From positions 1 to 48,492 of the forward strand of contig NZ_JAAZQJ010000018.1 of the NCBI RefSeq assembly GCF_012275375.1: 48,492 nucleotides of DNA. The letters are read 5' to 3'. The DNA is from Dyella sp. SG609 (GTDB taxonomy: Bacteria > Pseudomonadota > Gammaproteobacteria > Xanthomonadales > Rhodanobacteraceae). The notes below the pieces were generated by a model that worked only from the letters and a program-made list of their open reading frames with translations, searched no databases and had not been told where the DNA came from. Of the stretch, positions 16,211-27,105 are shown piece after piece. Positions within the stretch are counted from its first letter, which is position 1. Each line of letters opens with the position of its first letter. Both the position numbers and the translations under genes were made by a program.

Positions 16211-17178
16211 AAACCTTCTACTGGCAGGTGAAGCGCGAATTCTGGGAGAACCGCGGCGGCTTCCTGTGGGCCCCGATCGTGACGGGCGTGGTCTTCCTGG
16301 TGCTCAACGTGATGGCCATCGTCGCCGCCGAGGTGATGAGCGCCCGCCACGGCATCCAGATCGGCGGCAACAACTTCCGCGAGCTGATCGAGAAGGCCAG
16401 CGACGGCGACCTGGCCCAGGTGGGCGCGGCGCTGGACATGACCATGCTGTCCTCGATGGGGCTGATCACCATCGTGCTGGGCTTCGTGGTGTTCTTCTAC
16501 TGCCTGGGTTCGCTGTACGACGACCGCCGCGACCGCAGCGTGCTGTTCTGGAAGTCGCTGCCGCTGTCCAACACCGGCACCGTGCTGTCGAAAGTGGCCA
16601 GCGCCGTGGTGCTCGCACCGGCCATCGCAGTCGTGGTCGGCATCGCGGTCGGGCTGTTGCAGCTGGTGATCTTCTCGCTGGTGCTGTCCTTCCACGGCAT
16701 CAACATGTGGGAGCTGCTGACCCTGGCCCACCCGCTGCGCGCCGTCGCCTCGCTGCTCAGCTCCATCCCGGTGTATGCCCTGTGGGCGGCTCCCGCGGTG
16801 GGCTGGCTGATGCTCTGCTCGGCCTGGGCACGCAGCAAGCCCTTCCTGTGGGCGGTGGCCGCGCCGGTGGTGGCCGGCCTGATGGTGACCTGGTTCGGCA
16901 TCATGGGCGTGTTCAACGAGACGGCCGTGTGGTTCTGGTCCAACATCGTGGCCCGCTCGCTGCTCAGCGTGTTCCCGGGTTCCCACTTCGCCCTGGATCG
17001 GCACTCCTTCCGCAGCATGTCCGGGGACCTGGGCGACGCCCACAACCCGCTGGCCCTGCTGTCGCCGGCGCAGACCTACGCCGTGCTGGGCTCGCCCAAC
17101 CTGTGGATCGGTGTCGCGGCTGCGGTCGCCATGATCGCCGCGGCCATCTGGTTCCGCCGGGTCCGCGACGACAGCTGA
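16207..17178 (+). CDS. ABC transporter permease
   Basis: This 323-aa protein begins MKTFYWQVKREFWENRGGF, the usual cytoplasmic N-terminus of ABC-2 type permeases. It contains about six transmembrane segments (residues ~23-45, ~83-105, ~132-168, ~183-205, ~217-240 and ~296-316). The start overlaps the ATPase stop (ATGA at 16207). With the upstream ATPase it forms a two-component exporter regulated by a GntR-type protein. A gap of about 80 bp separates it from the lipoprotein gene that follows. Confidence 0.88.
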   Translation: MKTFYWQVKREFWENRGGFLWAPIVTGVVFLVLNVMAIVAAEVMSARHGIQIGGNNFRELIEKASDGDLAQVGAALDMTMLSSMGLITIVLGFVVFFYCLGSLYDDRRDRSVLFWKSLPLSNTGTVLSKVASAVVLAPAIAVVVGIAVGLLQLVIFSLVLSFHGINMWELLTLAHPLRAVASLLSSIPVYALWAAPAVGWLMLCSAWARSKPFLWAVAAPVVAGLMVTWFGIMGVFNETAVWFWSNIVARSLLSVFPGSHFALDRHSFRSMSGDLGDAHNPLALLSPAQTYAVLGSPNLWIGVAAAVAMIAAAIWFRRVRDDS

Positions 17179-17259
17179 CCCAAGCTCCGCGGCGGCGGCG
17201 CCCAAGCCGCCGCCGCTCTCTTCCGCGCCATTCCATCCAGCTTCGACAGGAGTCACGCC

Positions 17260-17940
17260 ATGAAGTACCGCTCGATCACCGCCGGCCTGCTCGCCGCCTC
17301 GCTCAGCCTCTCGCTGGCGGCCTGCGGCCAGGACGACCAGGCCGACACCGGCGCGTCCAAGGGCGTGGCCGACGCGGCGAAGGAAGTGCAGCAGGCCACC
17401 TCGCCCTCGTTCATTGCCGCGCAGGTGCAGAAAGGCATCGACCAGGCCAAGCGCGAGCTGGCCACCAAGGACATCAACGTCAGCAGCGTGCATGTCGGCA
17501 AGGACAACGACCGCCACCACGACGACACCAGCGGCCTGCCCCGCGCGGTAATCACCCCGCAGGGCGACTTCGTCATCGCCGGCAAGACGGTGACCACCAC
17601 GCCCGAGCAGCACACCCTGGTGGCCGATTACCGCCAGCACATCATCAGCATCGCCGAAGCCGGCATGGATATCGGCGCCAGCGGCGCGAGCCTGGGCACC
17701 AGCGCGGCCAAGGAAGCGATCTTCGGCGCGCTCACCGGCAAGAGCGACAAGGAAATCGAGGACCGCATCAAGCCGCAGACCGAACAGATCAAGGCCGCCG
17801 CGGCCAAGCTGTGCCTGCGCATGCCCGACCTGCTCGCCTCGCAGCAGAAGCTGGCCGCGGCGCTGCCGGAGTTTCGGCCGTACGCCACGATGACGCAGAA
17901 GGATGTGGAGGATTGCGGGAAGGACGACGACAAGAATTGA
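17260..17940 (+). CDS. YggN-like (DUF2884-type) lipoprotein
   Basis: This 226-aa protein has a signal peptide with lipobox LAAC, Cys22 being the lipidation site. The mature domain contains two short paired-looking segments, DFVIAGKTVTTTPEQHTLVADYRQ and a C-terminal Cys pair (CLRM and DCGK). It is similar in layout to YggN/DUF2884 family proteins. The C-terminal ~60 residues resemble the lipoprotein at 19400-19945, indicating duplication. It follows the ABC genes in the same direction and may be part of the same envelope-stress type of unit. Confidence 0.75.
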   Translation: MKYRSITAGLLAASLSLSLAACGQDDQADTGASKGVADAAKEVQQATSPSFIAAQVQKGIDQAKRELATKDINVSSVHVGKDNDRHHDDTSGLPRAVITPQGDFVIAGKTVTTTPEQHTLVADYRQHIISIAEAGMDIGASGASLGTSAAKEAIFGALTGKSDKEIEDRIKPQTEQIKAAAAKLCLRMPDLLASQQKLAAALPEFRPYATMTQKDVEDCGKDDDKN

Positions 17941-17951
17941 GCGAGGTGAAG

Positions 17952-18088
17952 CCCCTCTCCCCGTTTACCAATTTGTGCACGGGGAGAGGGGTTGGGGTGA
18001 GGGTTCGGGCGGAGCGCAAGAATGATGTTCACCACTCCGCCCGAACCCTCATCCGGCTGCCGCCACCTTCTCCCGGAGGGAGAAGGGT
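17952..18088. repeat. Repeat family B, copy 1
   Basis: A composite palindrome: an outer hairpin CTCTCCCC...GGGGAGAG at the left, a central inverted pair of GGGTTCGGGCGGAG type, and TTCTCCCGGAGGGAGAAGG at the right. Similar elements occur at 24143-24303 and 44392-44511. It lies in the 183-bp gap between the lipoprotein and the hydrolase and has no coding content. Confidence 0.7.
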
Positions 18089-18123
18089 TCGCTCTTGGGA
18101 ACTGAGTCAATAAGGGGGATTGC

Positions 18124-19368
18124 ATGGATCGGTCAAGGAAGTCGTCGTTTGCTTCGGCGCTGCTGGCCGCCTGCCTGCTCGCCACTACCGCCCACGCCGA
18201 CCCCACCCCCCTCCGTGGCCCCGCCCTCGACCAGGAAGTCGCCCGCCTCATGCAGGCCGCCCACGTGCCGGGCCTGGCGCTGGCGGTGATCGAGAACGGC
18301 AAGGTGGTGCATCTGAAGGCCTACGGCCAGCGCGACCTCGAACGGCAGCTGCCGCTCACCGTCGACACCGTGATGTACGCCGCCTCCATCACCAAGGCCG
18401 CGTTTACCTACGCCACGCTGAGCCTGGTCGACCAGGGCAAGCTCGATCTGGACACGCCGATCGACAAGCTGCTGCCCAAGCCCCTGCCCGACTATGACAA
18501 ATACGCGGATCTGGCCGACGATCCGCGCTGGCGCAAGATCACCCCGCGCATGCTGCTCACCCATCGCGCCGGCTTTCCCAACTTCCGCAACTTCCCGCCG
18601 GGCGCCACCAGCTACGACCCGAACGGCAAGCTCAAGATCTACGCCGAACCCGGCAGCCGCTATGCCTACTCCGGCGAGGGCATCAACCTGATGCAGTTCG
18701 TGCTGGAACACGGCCAGGACGTCGACGTCGCCACGCTGATGCAGAAGCAATTGTTCGACCGTTTCGGCATGCGCCATACCTCCATGACCTGGCGCGCCGA
18801 CTTCGCCGGCAACCTCGCCATCGGCTACGACGAGAACGGCAAGCCGCTGGGCCACAGGCAGCGCGGCAGCGTGCGCGCCGCCGGTTCCATGGACACCACC
18901 CCGCGCGACTATGCCCAGCTGCTGGCCGGCATGGTGCGCGCCGACGGCCTGGGTGCGAAGGCGCGCGCCGAGTGGCTGAAGCCGGTGCAGCGCATCCGGT
19001 CCATCACCCAGTTCCCCACGCTGGACACCGCCACCACGCACGACAACGACGGCATCCGCCTGTCCACCGCGCTGGGTGTCACCGTGTACCAGTCGCCGCG
19101 CGGCACCGCCTGGTTCAAGACCGGCCACGACGACGGCACCAACAACCTTGCCTTCTGCCTGCAAAACGCGCGCGACTGCGTGCTGATCATGAGCAACAGC
19201 TCGAATGCCGAAGGCCTGTATCTGTATCTGCTCGATGCCGCGCTGGGCCCCACCTGCTATCCGTGGTTCTGGGAAAGCGACGTGCCCTACGACCATCCGC
19301 AATGGCGCACGCCCGAGGCGCGCACGCAGCCGCATCCGCCGTGCGCGCCGGTAGGCCGGGCGTCCTGA
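18124..19368 (+). CDS. Exported serine beta-lactamase-like hydrolase (class C/S12 fold)
   Basis: This 414-aa protein has a signal peptide (residues 1-~25, ending AHADP). The serine-hydrolase motifs are present: SITK (88-91, Ser88 nucleophile and Lys91), YSG (182-184) in place of YxN, and KTGHDDG (332-338) as the KTG box. It is thus a penicillin-binding-protein/beta-lactamase family serine hydrolase, possibly an esterase or D-Ala peptidase acting in the periplasm. True beta-lactamase activity cannot be predicted. It sits between two paralogous lipoprotein genes. Confidence 0.85.
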   Translation: MDRSRKSSFASALLAACLLATTAHADPTPLRGPALDQEVARLMQAAHVPGLALAVIENGKVVHLKAYGQRDLERQLPLTVDTVMYAASITKAAFTYATLSLVDQGKLDLDTPIDKLLPKPLPDYDKYADLADDPRWRKITPRMLLTHRAGFPNFRNFPPGATSYDPNGKLKIYAEPGSRYAYSGEGINLMQFVLEHGQDVDVATLMQKQLFDRFGMRHTSMTWRADFAGNLAIGYDENGKPLGHRQRGSVRAAGSMDTTPRDYAQLLAGMVRADGLGAKARAEWLKPVQRIRSITQFPTLDTATTHDNDGIRLSTALGVTVYQSPRGTAWFKTGHDDGTNNLAFCLQNARDCVLIMSNSSNAEGLYLYLLDAALGPTCYPWFWESDVPYDHPQWRTPEARTQPHPPCAPVGRAS

Positions 19369-19399
19369 ACACCCTCACTCAAGGAGCCAGGAAATCCAC

Positions 19400-19945
19400 A
19401 TGCTCAAGCGTCAACTGATCCCCGTGTTCGCCCTGTGCGTCCTCGCCGCCGGCTGCGAAAGCGGCAGCTATACCTCGACCGACCATGGCCGCATCACCCA
19501 GCGCCATGGCCTGATCCTGCTCAACGCGCAGGGGGCGCCGGAAGCCACCATCGACCAGGCCGGCGCGCTGAGCATCGACGGCAAGGACATCGGCATCGAC
19601 GACCGCCAGCGCGAGCTGCTGCGCCGCTATTACATCAGCGCCACGGCCATCCGCCAGCACGGCATCGAGACAGGCAAGGCCGGCGCCGCCATGGCCGGCG
19701 AAGCGCTCAAGGGCGTGGCCGAATCCGTCGCCGGCGACAAGGACAGCGTGGACAAGCGCGTGGAAGCGCAGACGCAGAAGATCACCGCCCAGGTGATGAA
19801 GATCTGCGACGACCTGGCGGACATCAAGGTCGCCCAGGACCAGCTGGCCACCAGCCTGCCGGCGTTCAAGCCGTATACGGGGATCGTGGACGAGAAGTCC
19901 GTGACCGATTGCAGGAATGACGAAAAAACCGAGCGCAAGGACTGA
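19400..19945 (+). CDS. YggN-like lipoprotein paralogue
   Basis: This 181-aa protein has a signal peptide with lipobox LAAGC (Cys19). The C-terminal part (TAQVMKICDDLADIKVAQDQLATSLPAFKPY...) matches the corresponding segment of the lipoprotein at 17260 in pattern, including the FxPY and final Cys region. It starts 31 bp after the beta-lactamase-like gene. The two are likely products of a duplication that now flank the hydrolase; a role in envelope homeostasis is inference. Confidence 0.75.
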   Translation: MLKRQLIPVFALCVLAAGCESGSYTSTDHGRITQRHGLILLNAQGAPEATIDQAGALSIDGKDIGIDDRQRELLRRYYISATAIRQHGIETGKAGAAMAGEALKGVAESVAGDKDSVDKRVEAQTQKITAQVMKICDDLADIKVAQDQLATSLPAFKPYTGIVDEKSVTDCRNDEKTERKD

Positions 19946-19961
19946 CACCCCACCGCCACGA

Positions 19962-20055
19962 CGTAGGTTGGGGTGAGCCAAAGGCGAACCCCAACATCGC
20001 CACGTTCGAACGTATCGAGATGTTGGGGTTCGCCTTTGGCTCACCCCAACCTACG
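19962..20055. repeat. Repeat family A, copy 1, perfect 37-bp inverted arms
   Basis: The arms 19962-19998 and 20019-20055 are perfectly complementary around a 20-bp loop. They begin CGTAGGTTGGGGTGAGCC. The element lies between convergent lipoprotein and fumC genes and could act as a bidirectional terminator. Further copies: 28097-28190, 34342-34429 and a half copy at 46618-46651. Confidence 0.9.
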
Positions 20056-20077
20056 CCGCAGGTAGTTGCCGCGGCGC

Positions 20078-21475
<1,398 letters not shown>

Positions 21476-21501
21476 GCCTGGTTTCCTTCACGCTGGAGTG
21501 A

Positions 21502-22977
<1,476 letters not shown>

Positions 22978-23002
22978 GCGCGTTCGTTTTCCGCATGAAG
23001 AA

Positions 23003-23030
23003 AAGGGGCGCGTGATCCGCGCCCCTTTTT
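23003..23030. terminator. Rho-independent terminator after purB
   Basis: GGGGCGCG pairs with CGCGCCCC around the loop TGATC and is followed by TTTTT on the plus strand, with A-rich sequence before it. It sits between convergent purB and the GST gene and so may serve both. Confidence 0.85.
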
Positions 23031-23037
23031 CATGGCC

Positions 23038-23652
23038 TCAGGCCGCTTTCTTCAGGCCTTCGGCTTCCAGCGCCGTCTGCACCGCGGGGCGCTCCGCCAC
23101 GCGCTTCTGGAAATCCAGCAGCGCCGGGAATTCCGACAGGTCCAGCGCCACGTGCTTCGCCCAGTTGGTGACCGTGAACAGGTAGGCATCCGCCACGGTG
23201 AAGCGGTCGCCCACCAGCCACGGGTGCTGGGCCAGGCGCTCTTCCAGCAGGCGGTAGCGCTTGCGCAGGTATTCCTTGCGCTCCTCGCGCACCACGTCCG
23301 GCGTTTCCGGCTTGAACAGCGGCGAGTAGGTCTTGTGCAGCTCGGAGTTGATGTAGCCGAGCATTTCCTGCAGGCGGTAGCGCGCGGTGGTGCCGTTGGC
23401 CGGGGCCAGGCCGCTTTCCGGCTTGAGGTCCGCCAGGTACTGCACGATGGCCGGGCCTTCGGTCAGCAGCTCGCCGTCGTCCAGCGTCAGCGCCGGCACA
23501 TAGCCCTTGGGGTTGATCAGCCAGTAGTCCTGGTCGCTGGCCGTGCGCTTGGCCTTGGTGTCGACCTTCACCAGCTCGACCGGAATCCCGGCTTCCAGCG
23601 CGACGATATGCGGCGACAGCGAACAGGCACCGGCGGCGTAGTAGAGCTTCAT
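23038..23652 (-). CDS. gstA: Beta-class glutathione S-transferase
   Basis: This 204-aa protein starts MKLYYAAGACSLSPHIVALEAG with Cys10 at the position of the beta-class catalytic cysteine. The thioredoxin-like N-terminal domain carries NPKGYVPALTLDDG and the EGPAIVQYLAD (about 55-75) GSH-binding segment. The C-terminal domain is helical. It conjugates glutathione to electrophiles and may act in detoxification. The start at 23652 has a perfect AAGGAGG seven bases upstream; a longer frame to 23694 is rejected. It is divergent from the HxlR-type regulator at 23782, which may control it. Confidence 0.92.
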   Translation of the reverse strand: MKLYYAAGACSLSPHIVALEAGIPVELVKVDTKAKRTASDQDYWLINPKGYVPALTLDDGELLTEGPAIVQYLADLKPESGLAPANGTTARYRLQEMLGYINSELHKTYSPLFKPETPDVVREERKEYLRKRYRLLEERLAQHPWLVGDRFTVADAYLFTVTNWAKHVALDLSEFPALLDFQKRVAERPAVQTALEAEGLKKAA

Positions 23653-23707
23653 GGCGATCCTCCTTGGATGGAACGGGTAGGGTAAGACGGCCATCGTAGC
23701 CAGCCAT

Positions 23708-23772
23708 GGTTACTGTTGGATACCACCTGGCCGGGGGCAGCCCCTAAAATCCGGTATCTCGCCAGTTACCGG
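23708..23772. promoter_or_regulatory. Two similar inverted repeats in the gst-hxlR gap
   Basis: GGTTAC-N5-GATACC (23708-23724) and GGTATC-N6-GTTACC (23753-23770) have the same half sites in opposite orientation. The second extends to CCGGTA...TACCGG (23751-23772). They lie in the divergent promoter region and are plausible binding sites for the HxlR-type regulator; binding is inference. Confidence 0.45.
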
Positions 23773-23781
23773 TACCGCGCC

Positions 23782-24138
23782 ATGGGCCTGCCCGTCCGCA
23801 AGAACAAAGTGATGCCGCCGCCGGCGTGTCCGCTCAGCGAAGTGCTGGGACTGCTGCGCGGGGCGTGGGCGCCGAATGTGGTGTGGTTGCTGAGCGGGGA
23901 GCCGCGGAGGTTCGGGGAACTGCGGCATGACATGCCGAAGATTTCGGCGCGGGTGTTGAGTGCGCGGTTGCGGGAGCTGGAGTCGCGCGGCCTGGTGATG
24001 CGCACCGTGCTGGAGACGTCGCCACCGTCGGCGGAGTATGCGTTGACGCCGTTGGGCAGGGAGTTGCTGCCGGCGATCGATGCGTTGGCGGATGTGGGGA
24101 AGAAGCTGATTGCCGAATGGGGCGGGCCTCATCGGTAG
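23782..24138 (+). CDS. HxlR-family transcriptional regulator
   Basis: This 118-aa single-domain winged-helix protein shows the HxlR pattern: CPLSEVLGLLRGAWAPNVVWLL, a wing with MPKISARVLSARLRELESRGLV, and a C-terminal dimerisation helix with ALTPLGRELLPAIDAL. The ATG at 23782 gives the usual length; the longer frame to 23716 covers the regulatory region and is rejected. HxlR proteins sense electrophiles or redox signals through a Cys near the N-terminus, and one Cys is present in the PPPACPLSE segment. It is divergent from gstA and likely controls it. Confidence 0.85.
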   Translation: MGLPVRKNKVMPPPACPLSEVLGLLRGAWAPNVVWLLSGEPRRFGELRHDMPKISARVLSARLRELESRGLVMRTVLETSPPSAEYALTPLGRELLPAIDALADVGKKLIAEWGGPHR

Positions 24139-24142
24139 AACT

Positions 24143-24303
24143 CTTCTCCCCTCCGGGGAGAAGATGCCGGCAGGCAGATGAGGGGTCGCTCTAGCCACGG
24201 TCTCTCTACGAAGCGAAGAAAAGCTTTGAAGGCTTTCCCGACCCTCCGCTCACCGCTCCGACCGGCCCCTCACCCCAGCCCTCTCCCCGGAGGGGAGAGG
24301 GGG
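24143..24303. repeat. Repeat family B, copy 2
   Basis: Hairpins CTTCTCCCC...GGGGAGAAG at the left and CTCTCCCCGG...GGGGAGAGG at the right flank a central stretch that includes CCCTCACCCC and GCAGATGAGGGGTC. The layout matches copies at 17952-18088 and 44392-44511. It occupies the space between hxlR and cysK, which converge on it. Confidence 0.7.
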
Positions 24304-24323
24304 TAGGTTGTCGGGGCGTGGAG

Positions 24324-25265
24324 TTATTCGACCTCGTCCGAACCCTCATTGACGCCCTCGAACAGGAACGTCGACAGATACCGCTCGCCCGTATCCGGCA
24401 GCATCGCCAGCAGCACCGAACCTTCCGGCGCATCCTTCGCCACCTGCAGCGCCGCGGCCAGCGTGGCGCCGGAGGAAATGCCCACGAAGATGCCTTCCTG
24501 CTGCGCCAGCGCGCGCGCGGTGTCGCGTGCCACCACGTCGTCCACCGGCAGGATCTGCTGCGCCACCTCGCGGTTGAGCACCTTCGGCACGAAGTCCGGC
24601 GTCCAGCCCTGGATCTTGTGCGGCTGCCATTCCTTGCCGCTCAGCAGCGAGGCGCCGGCCGGTTCACTGGCGATCACCTTCACTTCCGGACGCGCCACCT
24701 TCAGCACCTCGCCCACGCCGGTGAGCGTGCCGCCGGTGCCCCAGCCGGTGACGAAGTAGTCCAGCCGGCGGCCGGCGAAATCGCGCAGGATTTCCGCGGC
24801 CGTGGTGCTGCGGTGATAGGCCGGATTGGCGGGATTCTCGAACTGGCTGGCCAGGAACCAGCCGTGCTTGTCCGCCAGCTCCTTGGCCTTGCGCACCATG
24901 CCGCTGCCGCGCTCGGCGGCGGGGGTCAGCAGCACCTTGCCGCCGTAGGCGCGGATCAGCTTGCGCCGCTCGATCGAGAAAGTCTCGGTCATCACCGCCA
25001 CGAACGGATAGCCGCGCGCCGCGCACACCGCCGCCAGCGCCACGCCGGTATTGCCGGAGGTGGCCTCGATCACCGTCTGCCCGGGCTTGATGGTGCCGCG
25101 CGCCTCGGCGTCCAGGATGATGGCCAGGGCCAGGCGGTCCTTCACCGAACCCGCCGGATTGAACGCTTCCACCTTTACGTAAAGCTCGACGTGCTTCGGC
25201 GCCAGCCGGTGCAGTTTCACGACCGGGGTCTTGCCGATGGTGTCGAGGATGCTGTCGTAGATCAT
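24324..25265 (-). CDS. cysK: Cysteine synthase (O-acetylserine sulfhydrylase)
   Basis: This 313-aa fold-type II PLP enzyme has K42 in PAGSVKDR as the Schiff-base lysine, the TSGNTG loop (68-74) and the GTGGTLTG phosphate-binding loop (about 176-183). It makes L-cysteine from O-acetylserine and sulfide. It lies 75 bp downstream of cysG on the minus strand and is probably co-transcribed with it; the shared upstream region carries the sulfur-linked motifs. It may be CysK or CysM; length and TSGNTG loop favour CysK. Confidence 0.95.
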   Translation of the reverse strand: MIYDSILDTIGKTPVVKLHRLAPKHVELYVKVEAFNPAGSVKDRLALAIILDAEARGTIKPGQTVIEATSGNTGVALAAVCAARGYPFVAVMTETFSIERRKLIRAYGGKVLLTPAAERGSGMVRKAKELADKHGWFLASQFENPANPAYHRSTTAAEILRDFAGRRLDYFVTGWGTGGTLTGVGEVLKVARPEVKVIASEPAGASLLSGKEWQPHKIQGWTPDFVPKVLNREVAQQILPVDDVVARDTARALAQQEGIFVGISSGATLAAALQVAKDAPEGSVLLAMLPDTGERYLSTFLFEGVNEGSDEVE

Positions 25266-25340
25266 GAAAGGCTCCAGGCGAGGATGGAAAGGACGTGGGC
25301 GGGTCGGCGCATAGTGCGCCCTTCGCGGTGAAATTTTGCG

Positions 25341-26795
25341 TCAGGCGCGCCGGGCCAGGGGCGTTTCGGCCACCGACGATGCATCAATTTCGGAACAGTC
25401 GCCGACAGGAGGCGCGCCGAACCAGGCCAGCTCCCGGGCCAGCGCCGCTACCTCGCCCAGGATCAGCAAGGCCGGCGAGCGCACCTCATGCGCTGTCGCC
25501 AGCTGCTGCAACCGGGCCAGCGTGCCGGTGACCACGCGCTGCTTCAGGCGCGAGCCGTTCTCCACCAAGGCGAACGGCGTGCTTGCCGCGCGTCCATGGG
25601 CGAGCAGTTGTTCCTGCACGGTACCGAGTTCGCTGACGCCCATGTACACCGCCAGCGTCTGCCGCTCGCGCGCCAGCGCGGGCCAGTCCAGCGTGTCGTG
25701 GGAACCGCGGCAATGCGCGGTGAGGAAACGCACCGACTGCGCATGCTCGCGATGGGTCAGCGGCACGCCCGCATAGGCGGCGCAGGCCAGCGCGGCGGTG
25801 ATGCCGGGTACCACTTCGTAAGGCACGCCGTGGGCACGCAGATGTTCCAGTTCCTCGCCGCCGCGGCCGAACACGAAGGGATCGCCGCCTTTCAGGCGCA
25901 CCACGCGGCGGCCTTGCTGCGCGTGTTCGAGCAGCAAGGCGTGGATGCGTTCCTGGGTGACGTGGTGGTTGCCGGCTTCCTTGCCCACTTCGATGCGCTC
26001 GGCATCGCGGCGTGCCAAGGCCAGCACTTCGGCGGCGACCAGGCGGTCGTAGAGGATCACGTCCGCTTCCTGCAATGCGCGCAGGCCACGCAGCGTCAGC
26101 AGGCCCGGATCGCCCGGGCCGGCACCGACCAGCACGACGCTGCCGACGCTTTGCGTCACGGCGCCGGCGAGCGCGCGTTCCGCTTCGGCCTCCGCCTGCT
26201 CCGGCTGCGCGCGGCGCAGCAGCTGCAGCACGGGGCCGGCGAACAGCTGCTCGTAGAAGCGGCGGCGCGCGCCGAGATCCGGCAGGCGTGCGCGGATTTT
26301 CCCGCGCAGGCGTGCGGCCAGCTCGGCGAGCGGACCCAGCGCGGGATCCAGCAGGCTTTCCAGCCCTTCGCGCAGCAGCCGCGCCAGCACCGGCGCAGTG
26401 CCGCCGCTGGAAATCGCGATGGTCACCGGATCGCGGTCGATCACCGCGGGCACGTGGAAGCTGCATAGCTCCGCATCGTCCACCACGTTGACGAACAGCC
26501 GGCGCTTTTCCGCCAGCGTGGCGATGCGGCGGTTGAGCAAGGGTTCGCCGGTGGCCGCGATCACCAGCCAGCACCCGTCCAGCCAGGCCTGCTCGAAGCC
26601 GTCCAGGCGCAGCTCGATCCGGCCCGCCGCCGCCCAGGCCTGCAGGTTTTCCGTCGCCGCCAGCGCACCCACGGTCACCGCCGCGCCGGCTTCGAGCAGC
26701 GCCGCCGCCTTGCGTTCGGCCACTGCGCCCCCGCCGACCACCAGCACGCGGCGGCCGGCGAGATCGGCGAACAGCGGGTACAGCTTCATGGGCAT
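25341..26795 (-). CDS. cysG: Siroheme synthase
   Basis: This 484-aa multifunctional protein has an N-terminal precorrin-2 dehydrogenase/ferrochelatase domain (residues ~1-150, NAD motif GGGAVAE at 21-27) and a C-terminal uroporphyrinogen-III methyltransferase domain with [15 protein letters not shown] and [16 protein letters not shown]. It makes siroheme, the prosthetic group of CysI. The ATG at 26795 is followed two residues later by another ATG that may also serve. It is divergent from cysB, so it shares the 310-bp regulatory region. A slight C-terminal extension is present. Confidence 0.95.
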   Translation of the reverse strand: MPMKLYPLFADLAGRRVLVVGGGAVAERKAAALLEAGAAVTVGALAATENLQAWAAAGRIELRLDGFEQAWLDGCWLVIAATGEPLLNRRIATLAEKRRLFVNVVDDAELCSFHVPAVIDRDPVTIAISSGGTAPVLARLLREGLESLLDPALGPLAELAARLRGKIRARLPDLGARRRFYEQLFAGPVLQLLRRAQPEQAEAEAERALAGAVTQSVGSVVLVGAGPGDPGLLTLRGLRALQEADVILYDRLVAAEVLALARRDAERIEVGKEAGNHHVTQERIHALLLEHAQQGRRVVRLKGGDPFVFGRGGEELEHLRAHGVPYEVVPGITAALACAAYAGVPLTHREHAQSVRFLTAHCRGSHDTLDWPALARERQTLAVYMGVSELGTVQEQLLAHGRAASTPFALVENGSRLKQRVVTGTLARLQQLATAHEVRSPALLILGEVAALARELAWFGAPPVGDCSEIDASSVAETPLARRA

Positions 26796-27105
26796 CGCAC
26801 CATCGACAAGGGAATAACGACGCTAGGCGGGGCCACGCAGCCGGGCAAATGATTTGTCCTTGGCCGCTCATGCCGCGCGGTTATGTGGCAGCTCCCGTTT
26901 TCGGCATAAGACCCCGCCCGCGCATTGACGCCATCATTAAACGGATGTATAGACGTCTAAATGACGACCGCGCGCCACGCCACCGACGCCCTGCCCTCCG
27001 GCCTCCCGGCCGGCGCCGGTCCGTACCGCCGCGCCATCACGCGATGTACCCCTGCAGCGCCCGCAAGCCAGTCCACCCGACCTGCCCGCTCCAGGATGCC
27101 CTCGC
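26796..27105. other. Divergent cysG-cysB regulatory region
   Basis: This 310-bp region holds no supported gene. The 88-codon frame from 26961 has no ribosome binding site and its composition looks like antisense. It holds the two motifs described at 26898-26961, also found upstream of cysJ. The motifs are nearer to cysG than to cysB (about 145 bp from the cysB start), giving cysB a long leader if the promoter lies there. Confidence 0.6.
26898..26961 (+). promoter_or_regulatory. Sulfur-regulon motifs: TTTTCGGCATAAG and GTATAGACGTCTAAA
   Basis: TTTTCGGCATAAG (26898-26910) and GTATAGACGTCTAAA (26947-26961) are 36 bp apart. The same pair (TTTCCGGCATAAG, GTATAGACGTCCAAA) lies upstream of cysJ at 34269-34281 and 34224-34238, in the same relative order and orientation but 30 bp apart. 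This suggests a shared regulator, CysB being the obvious candidate. AGACGTCT also resembles the met box of MetJ. Confidence 0.6.

Noticed and set aside
17952-18088. CRISPR-like array formed by repeated CTCTCCC blocks
   Set aside because: No regular spacing and no unique spacers between identical repeats; these are hairpin arms of family B.
18124-19368. Antibiotic-resistance beta-lactamase
   Set aside because: The serine-hydrolase motifs are present, but YSG replaces YxN and many housekeeping esterases and peptidases share the fold; resistance cannot be claimed.
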